From NCBI GenBank assembly GCA_001768565.1, contig MEOE01000016.1, positions 1 to 64,000 on the forward strand: a stretch of DNA of 64,000 nt, read 5' to 3'. The position numbers and the translations under genes are program-made. This document shows, in pieces, positions 33,758 to 42,188 of this stretch. The stretch's first letter is position 1, and every line of letters begins with the position of its first letter. This stretch comes from Bacteroidetes bacterium GWF2_33_16. Lineage in GTDB: Bacteria > Bacteroidota > Bacteroidia > Bacteroidales > UBA12077. Under the pieces are notes generated by a model. That model saw nothing but the letters and a program-made list of their open reading frames with translations. It ran no database searches and had not been told where the DNA came from.

Positions 33758-35293
33758 TTGGAATTTATTAAAAACATATTAATCTATTCTGAAAATAAAC
33801 CTTTGTTGTTTACAAGTCTTTATTTTTGGGTATTTTTTGCTTTAATACTTGTTGTTTATTCTATTATTTACAAAAGAAATCCATTACGAAACGCCTTTCT
33901 GTTTTTGATGAGTCTTTTCTTTTACTACAAGTCGGGAGGATATTTTTTTACACTGTTAATTTTTTCTACTTTAGTTGATTATACAGCAGGAATACTGATA
34001 TACAAATCAGTTTCACAATTTCGAAAGAAACTCTTTGTAACAATTAGTATTGTAACCAACTTATCGTTACTTGGTTATTTTAAATATGCTTATTTTTTTA
34101 CCGATATATTTAACCAAACTTTTCAGAGCAATTTCGAAGTAATTAACAGTCTTGCACTCTGGACAAACCAACTTACGGGATCAGGATTTGATATTTCTAA
34201 AATTATACTCCCTGTGGGTATTTCATTTTTTACTTTCCAAACCATTAGTTATTCTGTAGATGTATATCGAGGAAAACTAAAACCTGTAAGAAGCATAATA
34301 GATTTTGGCTTTTATGTTTCGTTTTTCCCTCAGTTGGTTGCAGGCCCTATTGTTCGGGCAGCCGAATTTATGCCTCAATTATATCAGAAGTACAGGCTTA
34401 CAAGACAGGAATTCGGGCATGCTATTTTCTTAATCTTGAACGGATTAGTTAAAAAGATGATGATTTCAGATTATATCTCAATAAATTATGTTGATAGAAT
34501 ATTTGATTCGCCATCTTCATTTACAGGATTCGAAAACCTGATGGCTGTTTATGGCTATTCGATTCAGATTTATTGCGACTTTTCCGGTTATACCGATATC
34601 GCTATTGGCGTTGCACTTTTATTAGGATTTCGCTTACCAATTAATTTTAACTCCCCGTATAAATCTTTAAACATAACCGATTTCTGGCACCGATGGCATA
34701 TTTCATTATCATCATGGTTACGCGATTATCTTTATATTCCATTGGGAGGTAATAAAAAAGGAAAAACCCGAACCACAATTAACCTAATGATTACTATGAT
34801 TTTAGGCGGATTATGGCACGGTGCAAATTTGCGGTTTGTTATCTGGGGTGGATTACATGGACTAGGACTTGTAATTCACAAGTTATGGGTGAATCTTAAC
34901 TCTTCGCTTAACAAATACTATAATGTAAGAACAAGCCGCAACTGGTTCACTCATTTTCTTTCTGTTTTTATAACATTTAACCTTGTTAGCTTTGCTTGGA
35001 TTTTCTTTAGAGCTGAAGATATGCCGAGTGCAAAAACCATGATAACCCAAATAGGTTTGAACTTCCAGCTAGAGCTCATCCCCATTATGATTTCATCATA
35101 CTATAAAATATTCGTGGTAATTCTAATAGGCTTATTAATTCATTGGTTACCAACTTCATTTAAGGAATACTACAGAGGCAAATTCATACAAAGCAATATT
35201 GTTATTAAAGTTTTAATTGTAGTAATCGTAGTTTTTATGATCTATCAGGCCAAATCAGCAGCAATACAACCCTTTATTTATTTTCAGTTCTAA
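33758..35293 (+). CDS. MBOAT-family membrane-bound O-acyltransferase (AlgI/PatA/DltB-like)
   Basis: 511 residues, TTG start 11 bases after the second SGNH gene. About eleven transmembrane helices. Family signatures: GFYVSFFPQLVAGPIVRAAEF, YCDFSGYTDIAIGVALLLGF, NITDFWHRWHISLSSWLRDY and, at the presumed catalytic His354, GGLWHGANLRF. The second conserved residue (WHRWH) is intact too. AlgI/DltB-type proteins pass an acetyl (or D-alanyl) group across the inner membrane to periplasmic acceptors. The position after two SGNH genes indicates a three-part O-acetylation system. Its acceptor (peptidoglycan or an exopolysaccharide) is not shown by the neighbourhood. Confidence 0.93.
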   Translation: MEFIKNILIYSENKPLLFTSLYFWVFFALILVVYSIIYKRNPLRNAFLFLMSLFFYYKSGGYFFTLLIFSTLVDYTAGILIYKSVSQFRKKLFVTISIVTNLSLLGYFKYAYFFTDIFNQTFQSNFEVINSLALWTNQLTGSGFDISKIILPVGISFFTFQTISYSVDVYRGKLKPVRSIIDFGFYVSFFPQLVAGPIVRAAEFMPQLYQKYRLTRQEFGHAIFLILNGLVKKMMISDYISINYVDRIFDSPSSFTGFENLMAVYGYSIQIYCDFSGYTDIAIGVALLLGFRLPINFNSPYKSLNITDFWHRWHISLSSWLRDYLYIPLGGNKKGKTRTTINLMITMILGGLWHGANLRFVIWGGLHGLGLVIHKLWVNLNSSLNKYYNVRTSRNWFTHFLSVFITFNLVSFAWIFFRAEDMPSAKTMITQIGLNFQLELIPIMISSYYKIFVVILIGLLIHWLPTSFKEYYRGKFIQSNIVIKVLIVVIVVFMIYQAKSAAIQPFIYFQF

Positions 35294-35504
35294 TACCTTT
35301 CTTCCCTGTCCGATTATGTACACCAACTGCTATAAAACCGAACATTTTAAGATTTTTTAATTTTCATGATTATTGCTCTAACGTTTTGATTATATACAAC
35401 TTAATAAGTATGGCATTATAAATGATTCTTATTTTTTTATAAAAAAAGCATCAAATAATAAAATTGCTCGTCTATAAACTGAAAAATGACTAAAAAAGGG
35501 AATT

Positions 35505-38096
35505 ATGTACAAGAAAATGTTACTGGCAACTATTGCTTTTATTGCAGTAGTTACAGTTTATGCACAGCAGAATGGAGTTGAAAAACGAATCTACACTACA
35601 CAGCGAATAAATGGCGAAACACCTGTAATTAATGGTTATATTGATGAACAGGCCTGGAATTTAGTTGAGTGGTCGGATAATTTTATTCAACGCGAACCAC
35701 ACAATGGAGCAGCACCATCACAACAAACAGCTATTAAAATTTTGTACGACGACGATAACTTATATATTGCAATAAGGGCTTTTGATACTGAACCCGACAA
35801 GATCGTAAAACGAATGTCGCGCCGCGATGGATTTGATGGCGATTGGGTTGAGATTAACATCGACAGTTATTTTGATAAGCGCACAGCATTTTCATTTACT
35901 GCATCTGTTTCGGGTGTTAAAGGAGATGAAGCTATAACAAACGATGGTGATAACTGGGATTCAACCTGGGATCCAATCTGGTATGTTAAAACCAGTATCG
36001 ATAGCTTGGGATGGGTTGCCGAAATGAAGATTCCGTTTACAGCACTTCGATTTAGTAATAATAAGGAAAATTATATTTGGGGTTTGCAGGTTAACCGACG
36101 ATTTTATAGAAATCAGGAAAGATCGAACTGGCAACATGTTCCTCAGGATGCCTCAGGATGGGTTCATAATTTTGGCGAATTGCATGGTATAAAAGGAATT
36201 AAGCCCAAAAAACTATTTGAAATCTCGCCATATGTACTTGCAAAAATCGAAACCTATACCAAAGATATTGACAATCCTTTTTCAAAGGGAAAAGAACCTG
36301 GTTATGGAATTGGACTAGATGGGAAGATCGGAATAACAAATGATTTCACCCTTGATTTTACAATTAATCCCGACTTTGGGCAGGTAGAAGCTGACCCATC
36401 GCAAGTAAATCTTGGTGCATTTGAAACCTACTTTAATGAAAAAAGACCATTCTTTATTGAAGGAAGAAATATAACCAATTTCCAGATTTCAGGCGGGGGC
36501 AACTCTTTTGCTCTGGATAATTTATTCTATTCAAGGAGAATAGGTCGTAATCCACATTATTACCCAGATGTTGATTCCGACAACTCTGAATATGCCGATG
36601 TACCCGAAAACTCTACCATACTTGGAGCATTAAAACTTACCGGAAAAACAAAAAATGGTTTGTCTATTGGAATTATTGAAAGCGTTACAGCAGAAGAAAA
36701 AGCTGATATTTCGAGAAATGGAGTAGAAAGCACAGAAACAGTTGAACCCATGACAAACTATTTTGTGGGACGAGTTCAACAAGATCTTAATAACAGCAAT
36801 ACAATTGTTGGAGGAATGATCACTTCGACCAACAGATTTATTAATGATGATCATCTGAATTTCTTAAACACGGATGCTTATTCCGGCGGATTAGATTTAA
36901 CCCAATATTGGAAAGACAAAAAGTATTATATGAAACTTGTATATGCTATGAGTCATGTAACTGGTGATAGCACTGCGATAATTGATCAGCAAAGCTCATC
37001 ACGACGATATTTTCAACGACCCGATAATACATATAATACATTTGATTCAACAAGAACTTCACTCACCGGGCATGCGGGAACTATACAATTTGGAAAAAAC
37101 GGATTCAGCAAGTTGCGATGGGTATTTTGGGTAACATGGCGTTCGCCTCAATTTGAAACAAATGACGTAGGTTTTTTGCACCACTCCGATGCTATTTTTC
37201 AGGTATTCTGGGCTGGTTACAAATTTACTGAACCATTTAGTATTTTCAGATCTATGCAAATAAATTTTAATCAATGGACTGGTTGGGATTTTGGATTAAA
37301 TAGCAATTTTTATGGAGGGAATATCAACACATTTATGGAATTTAAAAATTACTGGTGGTTTAATGGAGGAATTAGTTACGACGCAGGATCAGTTTCTAAT
37401 ACCATGTTACGAGGAGGCCCTTCAATAAAATATCCGGGAAGCACCAATTACTGGTTAGGTCTTGGAACCGATAATCGAAAGAAGATCCAACTCTCTGGAA
37501 ATGCTAATAGTAACTTTGGATTCGAAAATTCTTCGAAAAATTCGTACTATGGTGTTTCGCTAATTTACAGACCATTAGACGCACTTAGGTTTTCATTATC
37601 ACCTTCAATTTCTTATTCAAATGATAAATTGCAGTATGTTACAACAGAGAACTACAATAATGAAGATCGCTACATTTTTGCTACAATCGATCAGGTTACT
37701 ACCAGCATAACCCTTAGAATTGATTATACTATTACTCCGGAACTAACTATTCAGTATTACGGTTCGCCTTTTATTAGTGCAGTTGATTATTATGATCCAA
37801 AGTATATAACCAATCCGAATGCAAATAAATTTGAAGACAGATTTAGTACCGATGTTTCTTTTTCAACAGATGATTTTGAAAATGGATACGACTTTAATTT
37901 TCGCCAATTCAGGTCAAATCTAGTTGCCAGATGGGAATATCGCCCTGGCTCATTAATTTATCTTGTTTGGACACAGGGCAAAACAGGAAGTACTGCTACA
38001 GGAGATTTCTCTTTTATGAACGACATGGATGGATTATTTAACCTTCATCCACACAATGTTTTCTTAATCAAGTTCTCGTATCGAATTGGTAATTAA
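35505..38096 (+). CDS. DUF5916 outer-membrane protein with CBM9-like N-terminal domain
   Basis: 863 residues, signal peptide 1-20. Residues ~25-215 form a carbohydrate-binding-module-9-like beta sandwich (INGYIDEQAWNLVEWSDNF, IKILYDDDNLYIAIRAFD, EINIDSYFDKRTAFSF, GWVAEMKIPFTALRF). The rest is the DUF5916 domain, rich in aromatic alternating strands (FTLDFTINPDFGQVEADPSQ, FNEKRPFFIEG) ending LIKFSYRIGN, as in outer-membrane beta barrels. Function unknown; probably a surface barrel with a soluble binding module. Monocistronic: 211-base upstream gap and a strong terminator. Confidence 0.85.
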   Translation: MYKKMLLATIAFIAVVTVYAQQNGVEKRIYTTQRINGETPVINGYIDEQAWNLVEWSDNFIQREPHNGAAPSQQTAIKILYDDDNLYIAIRAFDTEPDKIVKRMSRRDGFDGDWVEINIDSYFDKRTAFSFTASVSGVKGDEAITNDGDNWDSTWDPIWYVKTSIDSLGWVAEMKIPFTALRFSNNKENYIWGLQVNRRFYRNQERSNWQHVPQDASGWVHNFGELHGIKGIKPKKLFEISPYVLAKIETYTKDIDNPFSKGKEPGYGIGLDGKIGITNDFTLDFTINPDFGQVEADPSQVNLGAFETYFNEKRPFFIEGRNITNFQISGGGNSFALDNLFYSRRIGRNPHYYPDVDSDNSEYADVPENSTILGALKLTGKTKNGLSIGIIESVTAEEKADISRNGVESTETVEPMTNYFVGRVQQDLNNSNTIVGGMITSTNRFINDDHLNFLNTDAYSGGLDLTQYWKDKKYYMKLVYAMSHVTGDSTAIIDQQSSSRRYFQRPDNTYNTFDSTRTSLTGHAGTIQFGKNGFSKLRWVFWVTWRSPQFETNDVGFLHHSDAIFQVFWAGYKFTEPFSIFRSMQINFNQWTGWDFGLNSNFYGGNINTFMEFKNYWWFNGGISYDAGSVSNTMLRGGPSIKYPGSTNYWLGLGTDNRKKIQLSGNANSNFGFENSSKNSYYGVSLIYRPLDALRFSLSPSISYSNDKLQYVTTENYNNEDRYIFATIDQVTTSITLRIDYTITPELTIQYYGSPFISAVDYYDPKYITNPNANKFEDRFSTDVSFSTDDFENGYDFNFRQFRSNLVARWEYRPGSLIYLVWTQGKTGSTATGDFSFMNDMDGLFNLHPHNVFLIKFSYRIGN

Positions 38097-38118
38097 ATAA
38101 TAACAAAACATTTCGTTT

Positions 38119-38149
38119 AACTCCGTTATCAACTTAACGGAGTTTTTTT
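38119..38149 (+). terminator. Rho-independent terminator
   Basis: AACTCCGTT (38119-38127) / AACGGAGTT (38136-38144) followed by T residues; ends the DUF5916 gene. Confidence 0.85.
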
Positions 38150-38201
38150 GATTTGTTTTTAAAAATTAATACCTTTCAGCTTCATCAAAAATTATTGCAA
38201 C

Positions 38202-38939
38202 ATGAAAAAAATAATAATCCTAATTTGCATTATCAACTTAAATATGAACCTAGCTATGGCACAAGACTTACAACAAGATAGCTTTTCAACCAGCAAAGGA
38301 GAACTAGTGATTAATTTTGTAAAACACGCCTCTCTCTTTTTTGAATTTGATGGTAAAATAATTCATATCGATCCTGTTGCCAGAATGGGAAATTATGAAA
38401 TATATCCCGATGCCGATTTAATTATTATTACACATCACCATGGTGATCATTTAGATTTGAATGCCATCGAACAGATCAAAAAGGAAAATACCAAAATCAT
38501 ATTTACCGAAAAATGCAAGGAACTAAGCGAAAATATAAGCGATTTTATAGTGATAAAAATTGGGGATGTTCTAACTATTAATGGATTAGAAATTGAAGCA
38601 ATCCCAGCCTATAATATAGAGAACAAACGACCAAATGGCCATCCTTTTCATCCAAAAGGAGAAGGAAATGCATACATTCTAACTTTTGGAGATAAAAGAG
38701 TTCTTATAGGAGGTGATACTGAAAATACTCCAGAAATAAAATCGCTAAAAAATATCGATATTGCTTTTTTACCAATGAACCTTCCCTATACGATGACAAT
38801 TGAAATGGTTGTCGATGCAGCAAAAGCATTCAGACCAAAAGTATTATATCCTTATCATTATGGTGATACAGATACATCTACATTGGTTGAACTGTTAAAA
38901 GCAGAGAATGATATTGAAGTAAGAATTAAAAAAATGTAA
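38202..38939 (+). CDS. Secreted MBL-fold metal-dependent hydrolase
   Basis: 245 residues with a signal peptide (1-20). The metallo-beta-lactamase motif is IITHHHGDHLDLNAI (HxHxDH), with ligands GGDTENTPEI and a C-terminal PYHYGDTDTS. The overall shape resembles the UlaG/UPF0173 group of small MBL proteins (start LVINFVKHASLFFEFDGKIIHIDP). It probably hydrolyses a phosphodiester or lactone in the periplasm; the substrate is unknown. A near-consensus -7 box (TACCTTTC, 38170-38177) precedes it. Converges with the EamA gene 21 bases away. Confidence 0.85.
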   Translation: MKKIIILICIINLNMNLAMAQDLQQDSFSTSKGELVINFVKHASLFFEFDGKIIHIDPVARMGNYEIYPDADLIIITHHHGDHLDLNAIEQIKKENTKIIFTEKCKELSENISDFIVIKIGDVLTINGLEIEAIPAYNIENKRPNGHPFHPKGEGNAYILTFGDKRVLIGGDTENTPEIKSLKNIDIAFLPMNLPYTMTIEMVVDAAKAFRPKVLYPYHYGDTDTSTLVELLKAENDIEVRIKKM

Positions 38940-38960
38940 GTTTTTATTATTTCATTCATT

Positions 38961-39884
38961 CTATAAAAAGAATAAAACTACACCTCCAACAGCTATTATT
39001 GAACCAATTACTTCTTTAATAGTTAATTTCTCTTTTAAGAAAATTACTGCAGGTACAATAATTAAAACCGGAACAATAGACATTATAGTTGATGCAATAC
39101 CAGTTGAGGTATATTTTACGGATAACAGTGAAAAGGAAACTCCCAGAAAAGGTCCAAAAAAGGCCCCAATACTTAAACGTGTCATTGCTTTTTTGTTCTT
39201 AACGGCAATTCCAAGTTTTGTCCAATTTTTTGTAAAAAGAAAAATAAGCATAAATCCAAAAACGCCAGTAATAACTCTGATTTGGGTTGCTGCAAATGGA
39301 TCATAATCCTGCATCCCGTATTTACTAAGAACCAAGCCTCCTGCTTGTCCAAGTGCGCCACCAAAAGCCAATAAAATTCCTAAAATCGGATAGATCAATT
39401 TTACTTTTCTGCGTCCATTCTCATTATTCTCAGCATCGCTTTTTGATTCACGGTTGAAAAGCACAAGAATAATTCCGGAAAGAGTAAGGAACATTCCTAA
39501 GAAATTTTGTCCTGTAAGTTTTTCTCCCATAACAATCCATCCAATAAAAGCTGTAATGGGCGGGGTTAATGACATAATAAGCATTGAAACCCTTGCTCCA
39601 ACTACAACATAAGCTTGAAACAAAAATAAATCGCCAAGTACAAAACCCACCAAGCCCGATAACGAAAGCCAAACCCAATTATGAGTTGATGCTCCCAGAG
39701 GTAAAAATGATCCTCGAATAAACAAACCATAAACACCAATAAAGATAAATGCTAAAAACAATCGAATAAGATTTGTTGATAATGATCCAACTTTGCGACT
39801 TGCCGATTCGAAAGCTAAGGCTGTAATTGTCCAAAAAACTGCAGTTAAAAGTGCCGCAAATTCTCCAGGATGCGATTGAAACAT
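38961..39884 (-). CDS. EamA/DMT-family transporter
   Basis: 307 residues with ten transmembrane segments in two EamA repeats: the first from PGEFAALLTAVFWTITALAFESA, the second starting near the glycine-rich ILGILLAFGGALGQAGGLVLSKYGM and ending VLIIVPAVIFLKEKLTIKEVIGSIIAVGGVVLFFL. The two halves are joined by a charged loop (FNRESKSDAENNENGRRKVK). Drug/metabolite transporters of this type export amino acids, nucleosides or other metabolites. Substrate unknown. Read from the minus strand, divergent from the AI-2E gene. Confidence 0.88.
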   Translation of the reverse strand: MFQSHPGEFAALLTAVFWTITALAFESASRKVGSLSTNLIRLFLAFIFIGVYGLFIRGSFLPLGASTHNWVWLSLSGLVGFVLGDLFLFQAYVVVGARVSMLIMSLTPPITAFIGWIVMGEKLTGQNFLGMFLTLSGIILVLFNRESKSDAENNENGRRKVKLIYPILGILLAFGGALGQAGGLVLSKYGMQDYDPFAATQIRVITGVFGFMLIFLFTKNWTKLGIAVKNKKAMTRLSIGAFFGPFLGVSFSLLSVKYTSTGIASTIMSIVPVLIIVPAVIFLKEKLTIKEVIGSIIAVGGVVLFFL

Positions 39885-40010
39885 AAAATTAATTTAATTG
39901 GTTGTAAGTATTGCAAAGCTGATTGTTTAACTTTGTTTTATAATCCCCTAAAAAAGTTTAATTTAGCTTATTGCTTTTGTTTAGATAGAATCAACTTAAT
40001 TAAGTTTAAT

Positions 40011-41114
40011 ATGAACAGCAAAATTAAATATTTGTTTATTGCTATTGGAATTATTGGCGTTGGATTTATTCTCTGGTACTTTAAATCAATTGTGACCTAC
40101 ATTCTTATATCGGCAGTATTATCAATTGTTGGCAAACCTATTGTTGACTTTCTCGACAAAATACATATAAAAAGAATTAAAATTCCGAAAGCAATATCTT
40201 CCTTATTTACAGTATTTTTGCTGTGGAGTATGCTGTTTTTCTTCTTTCGCTTTTTTATACCACTCATTGCAAATCAAGCAAGTGATTTATCATCTATTAA
40301 TGTGGACACACTATCATTGAAATTCCAGGAACCACTCGAGAAAATTAATAGATTAATAGCTGAGTATAATATTTCAGCTGACAATGCTCAGTCTGTTGAA
40401 GATTATATTAGCGAAAAGGCTCTTGTATTTTTAAATGGCACCTTCTTATCAAATTTTTTTGGATCTATAATTGGAGTGCTTGGAAATATATTTATTGCAA
40501 TATTTTCTATTTCGTTTATTACGTTTTTTTTCCTAAAAGATCAAACCTTATTTTATCATGGAATTTTGCTCTTTGTTCCCGAAAACCTAAACCAAAACTT
40601 TGTACATATACTTGATTCGATAAAAAAGTTATTAACAAGATATGTTATTGGTGTTATTATAGAGGTTTTAGGTGTAATAACATTAGTCTCAATAGGTTTG
40701 GTTATTATTGGCATTAATTTCCAAACAGCCATAGTTATTGGGCTTGTAGCCGGACTGTTCAACATAATCCCATATGTTGGACCCTTAATTGGTTCATCAA
40801 TTGGTATTATTTTAGGTTTTGCTACTCACCTTAATCTTGATTTTAATTCAGAGTTATTTCCATTATTAGTATATATGGCTATTGTTTTCTCTCTTGTTCA
40901 GGTTGTCGACAATGTTGTTTTTCAACCATTTATATACTCAAGTAGCGTAAATGCCCACCCTTTGGAAATTTTTATAGTTATTATGATGGCGGCGAGTCTG
41001 GCTGGAATCATAGGTATGATACTTGCTGTTCCAACATATACTATAATTAGGGTTTTTGCTAAAGAATTTTTCAACAACTTGAAGGTGGTTAAAAAATTAA
41101 CCGAAAAAATTTAA
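40011..41114 (+). CDS. AI-2E family membrane permease
   Basis: ATG at 40011 is preferred (367 residues); a longer in-frame version from 39870 would add 47 residues of non-membrane, Cys-rich sequence overlapping the divergent gene. Eight transmembrane segments with the long hydrophilic insert typical of TqsA/YdiK/PerM permeases (residues ~85-160), and the family's C-terminal signature GLVAGLFNIIPYVGPLIGSSIG followed by QVVDNVVFQPFIYSSSVNAHPLEIF. Family members have been linked to autoinducer-2 export, Na+/H+ antiport and peptide or metabolite efflux; the present role is unknown. Confidence 0.9.
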   Translation: MNSKIKYLFIAIGIIGVGFILWYFKSIVTYILISAVLSIVGKPIVDFLDKIHIKRIKIPKAISSLFTVFLLWSMLFFFFRFFIPLIANQASDLSSINVDTLSLKFQEPLEKINRLIAEYNISADNAQSVEDYISEKALVFLNGTFLSNFFGSIIGVLGNIFIAIFSISFITFFFLKDQTLFYHGILLFVPENLNQNFVHILDSIKKLLTRYVIGVIIEVLGVITLVSIGLVIIGINFQTAIVIGLVAGLFNIIPYVGPLIGSSIGIILGFATHLNLDFNSELFPLLVYMAIVFSLVQVVDNVVFQPFIYSSSVNAHPLEIFIVIMMAASLAGIIGMILAVPTYTIIRVFAKEFFNNLKVVKKLTEKI

Positions 41115-41161
41115 GGATTTCTTTGGGTATTTTATATATTTACGTGTGTAAAAAAACAATA

Positions 41162-41797
41162 ATGAAAAGAGTTAAAATAATTATTTTCCTGCTGCTAATA
41201 TTTTCTGTTTCTGATCTCTTTGCTCAAATTGATTCGGTTATCTTTAATTTTCATCGTGGAGTCTCGTTATTTGAGTTTTCATTCTTTGCTCAGAAGATTG
41301 ATGAAGGAGATACCATTGTTTTTAATCCAATTGAAAATCTAGACGATACAAACTATGTTTTTCATTGGTATATAGATTTAGTAGAACAAACCAATGATAC
41401 ATTACCTATTTTTAGACACAGATTTGCAACCGAAGGAAATTATACTATTGATCTTGAAGTTTTCGATAAACCTAATAATAATACAATTACTGCTTCTCAA
41501 ATCGTTCCGGTACGCGACACTATAATTATACCCAATGTTTTTTCACCCAACAATGGAGATAATATAAATGATTTATTCATTATTCGTTCGAACGGGATTA
41601 CGCCCCTCGATATTTCCATTTTTAGCAGAACAGGAGTTATGGTGTATAAATCTAAAGCCCCTATTATAATCTGGGATGGAAGAAATTCTACGGGAGCAGA
41701 AATGAGCGAAGGTGTGTATTATTATATTCTCAAATCTGATGATCCGTCGGTAAAGGACAGGGTTGGTTTTATACATCTTTTTAGAAATAAGAAATAA
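41162..41797 (+). CDS. Secreted protein with PKD-like region and T9SS type B sorting domain
   Basis: ATG at 41162 is preferred (211 residues), placing the signal peptide (RVKIIIFLLLIFSVSDLFAQ) at the N-terminus. Residues ~45-115 form a short PKD-like beta domain (YVFHWYIDLVEQ, FATEGNYTIDLEVFD). The last ~85 residues are a CHU_C/type B T9SS sorting domain: IPNVFSPNNGDNINDLF, then WDGRNSTGAEMSEGVYYYIL and a terminal FIHLFRNKK. Type B cargo usually interacts with SprF/PorP-like proteins at the outer membrane. The small size is unusual: it is mostly signal plus sorting domain. Whether the PKD-like part binds anything is unknown. Confidence 0.85.
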   Translation: MKRVKIIIFLLLIFSVSDLFAQIDSVIFNFHRGVSLFEFSFFAQKIDEGDTIVFNPIENLDDTNYVFHWYIDLVEQTNDTLPIFRHRFATEGNYTIDLEVFDKPNNNTITASQIVPVRDTIIIPNVFSPNNGDNINDLFIIRSNGITPLDISIFSRTGVMVYKSKAPIIIWDGRNSTGAEMSEGVYYYILKSDDPSVKDRVGFIHLFRNKK

Positions 41798-41924
41798 CTC
41801 TTCATTCTCGATTATTATTTATTATATCACCTATTTTATTTTAAATCTGCAACTTTATGTGTTTTGTTATTTAGAAAAACCTAATACTATTTATTAGAAT
41901 ATGGTTTTCTGTTAAAGGTTTTTT

Positions 41925-41932
41925 TATCTTTG
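41925..41932 (+). promoter_or_regulatory. -7 promoter element of the cytochrome bd operon
   Basis: TATCTTTG, exact TAnnTTTG, 16 bases before the DUF4492 start. An imperfect inverted repeat (AGAAAAACC near 41873 / GGTTTTCT ending 41910) lies just upstream and could be a redox-regulator site. Confidence 0.55.
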
Positions 41933-41948
41933 AATAAGGAATTCAAAA

Positions 41949-42188
41949 ATGACTATACAAAAAAACATTTTTAAGCAGGTTTTCCTTTTCTATTACGAAG
42001 GATTTAGAAGTATGACCTTAGGTAAACGGCTTTGGATTATTATCCTTATTAAGCTCTTTATCATATTTGTAATACTTAAATTATTTTTCTTTCCCAATTT
42101 ACTAAAATCAAATTTTGCTACCGATAAAGAGCGTGGCGAATATGTGCTTGAACAATTAACAACTCCTAAAAAAATAAACAATGATTGA
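41949..42188 (+). CDS. DUF4492 small membrane protein, cytochrome bd operon
   Basis: 79 residues of the DUF4492 family, which in Bacteroidota and Epsilonproteobacteria is found directly before cydA. N-terminal amphipathic segment (IFKQVFLFYYEGFRSMTLGKR), then one transmembrane helix (LWIIILIKLFIIFVILKLFFF), then a charged tail ending at a residue shared with the start of cydA. The gene overlaps cydA by 8 bases, so translation is coupled. Role probably in assembly or stability of the bd oxidase; not proven. Confidence 0.85.
   Translation: MTIQKNIFKQVFLFYYEGFRSMTLGKRLWIIILIKLFIIFVILKLFFFPNLLKSNFATDKERGEYVLEQLTTPKKINND

Noticed and set aside
39870-40010. 47-residue N-terminal extension of the AI-2E permease
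   Set aside because: Non-membrane, Cys-rich sequence overlapping the divergent EamA gene; the ATG at 40011 starts right before the first helix.
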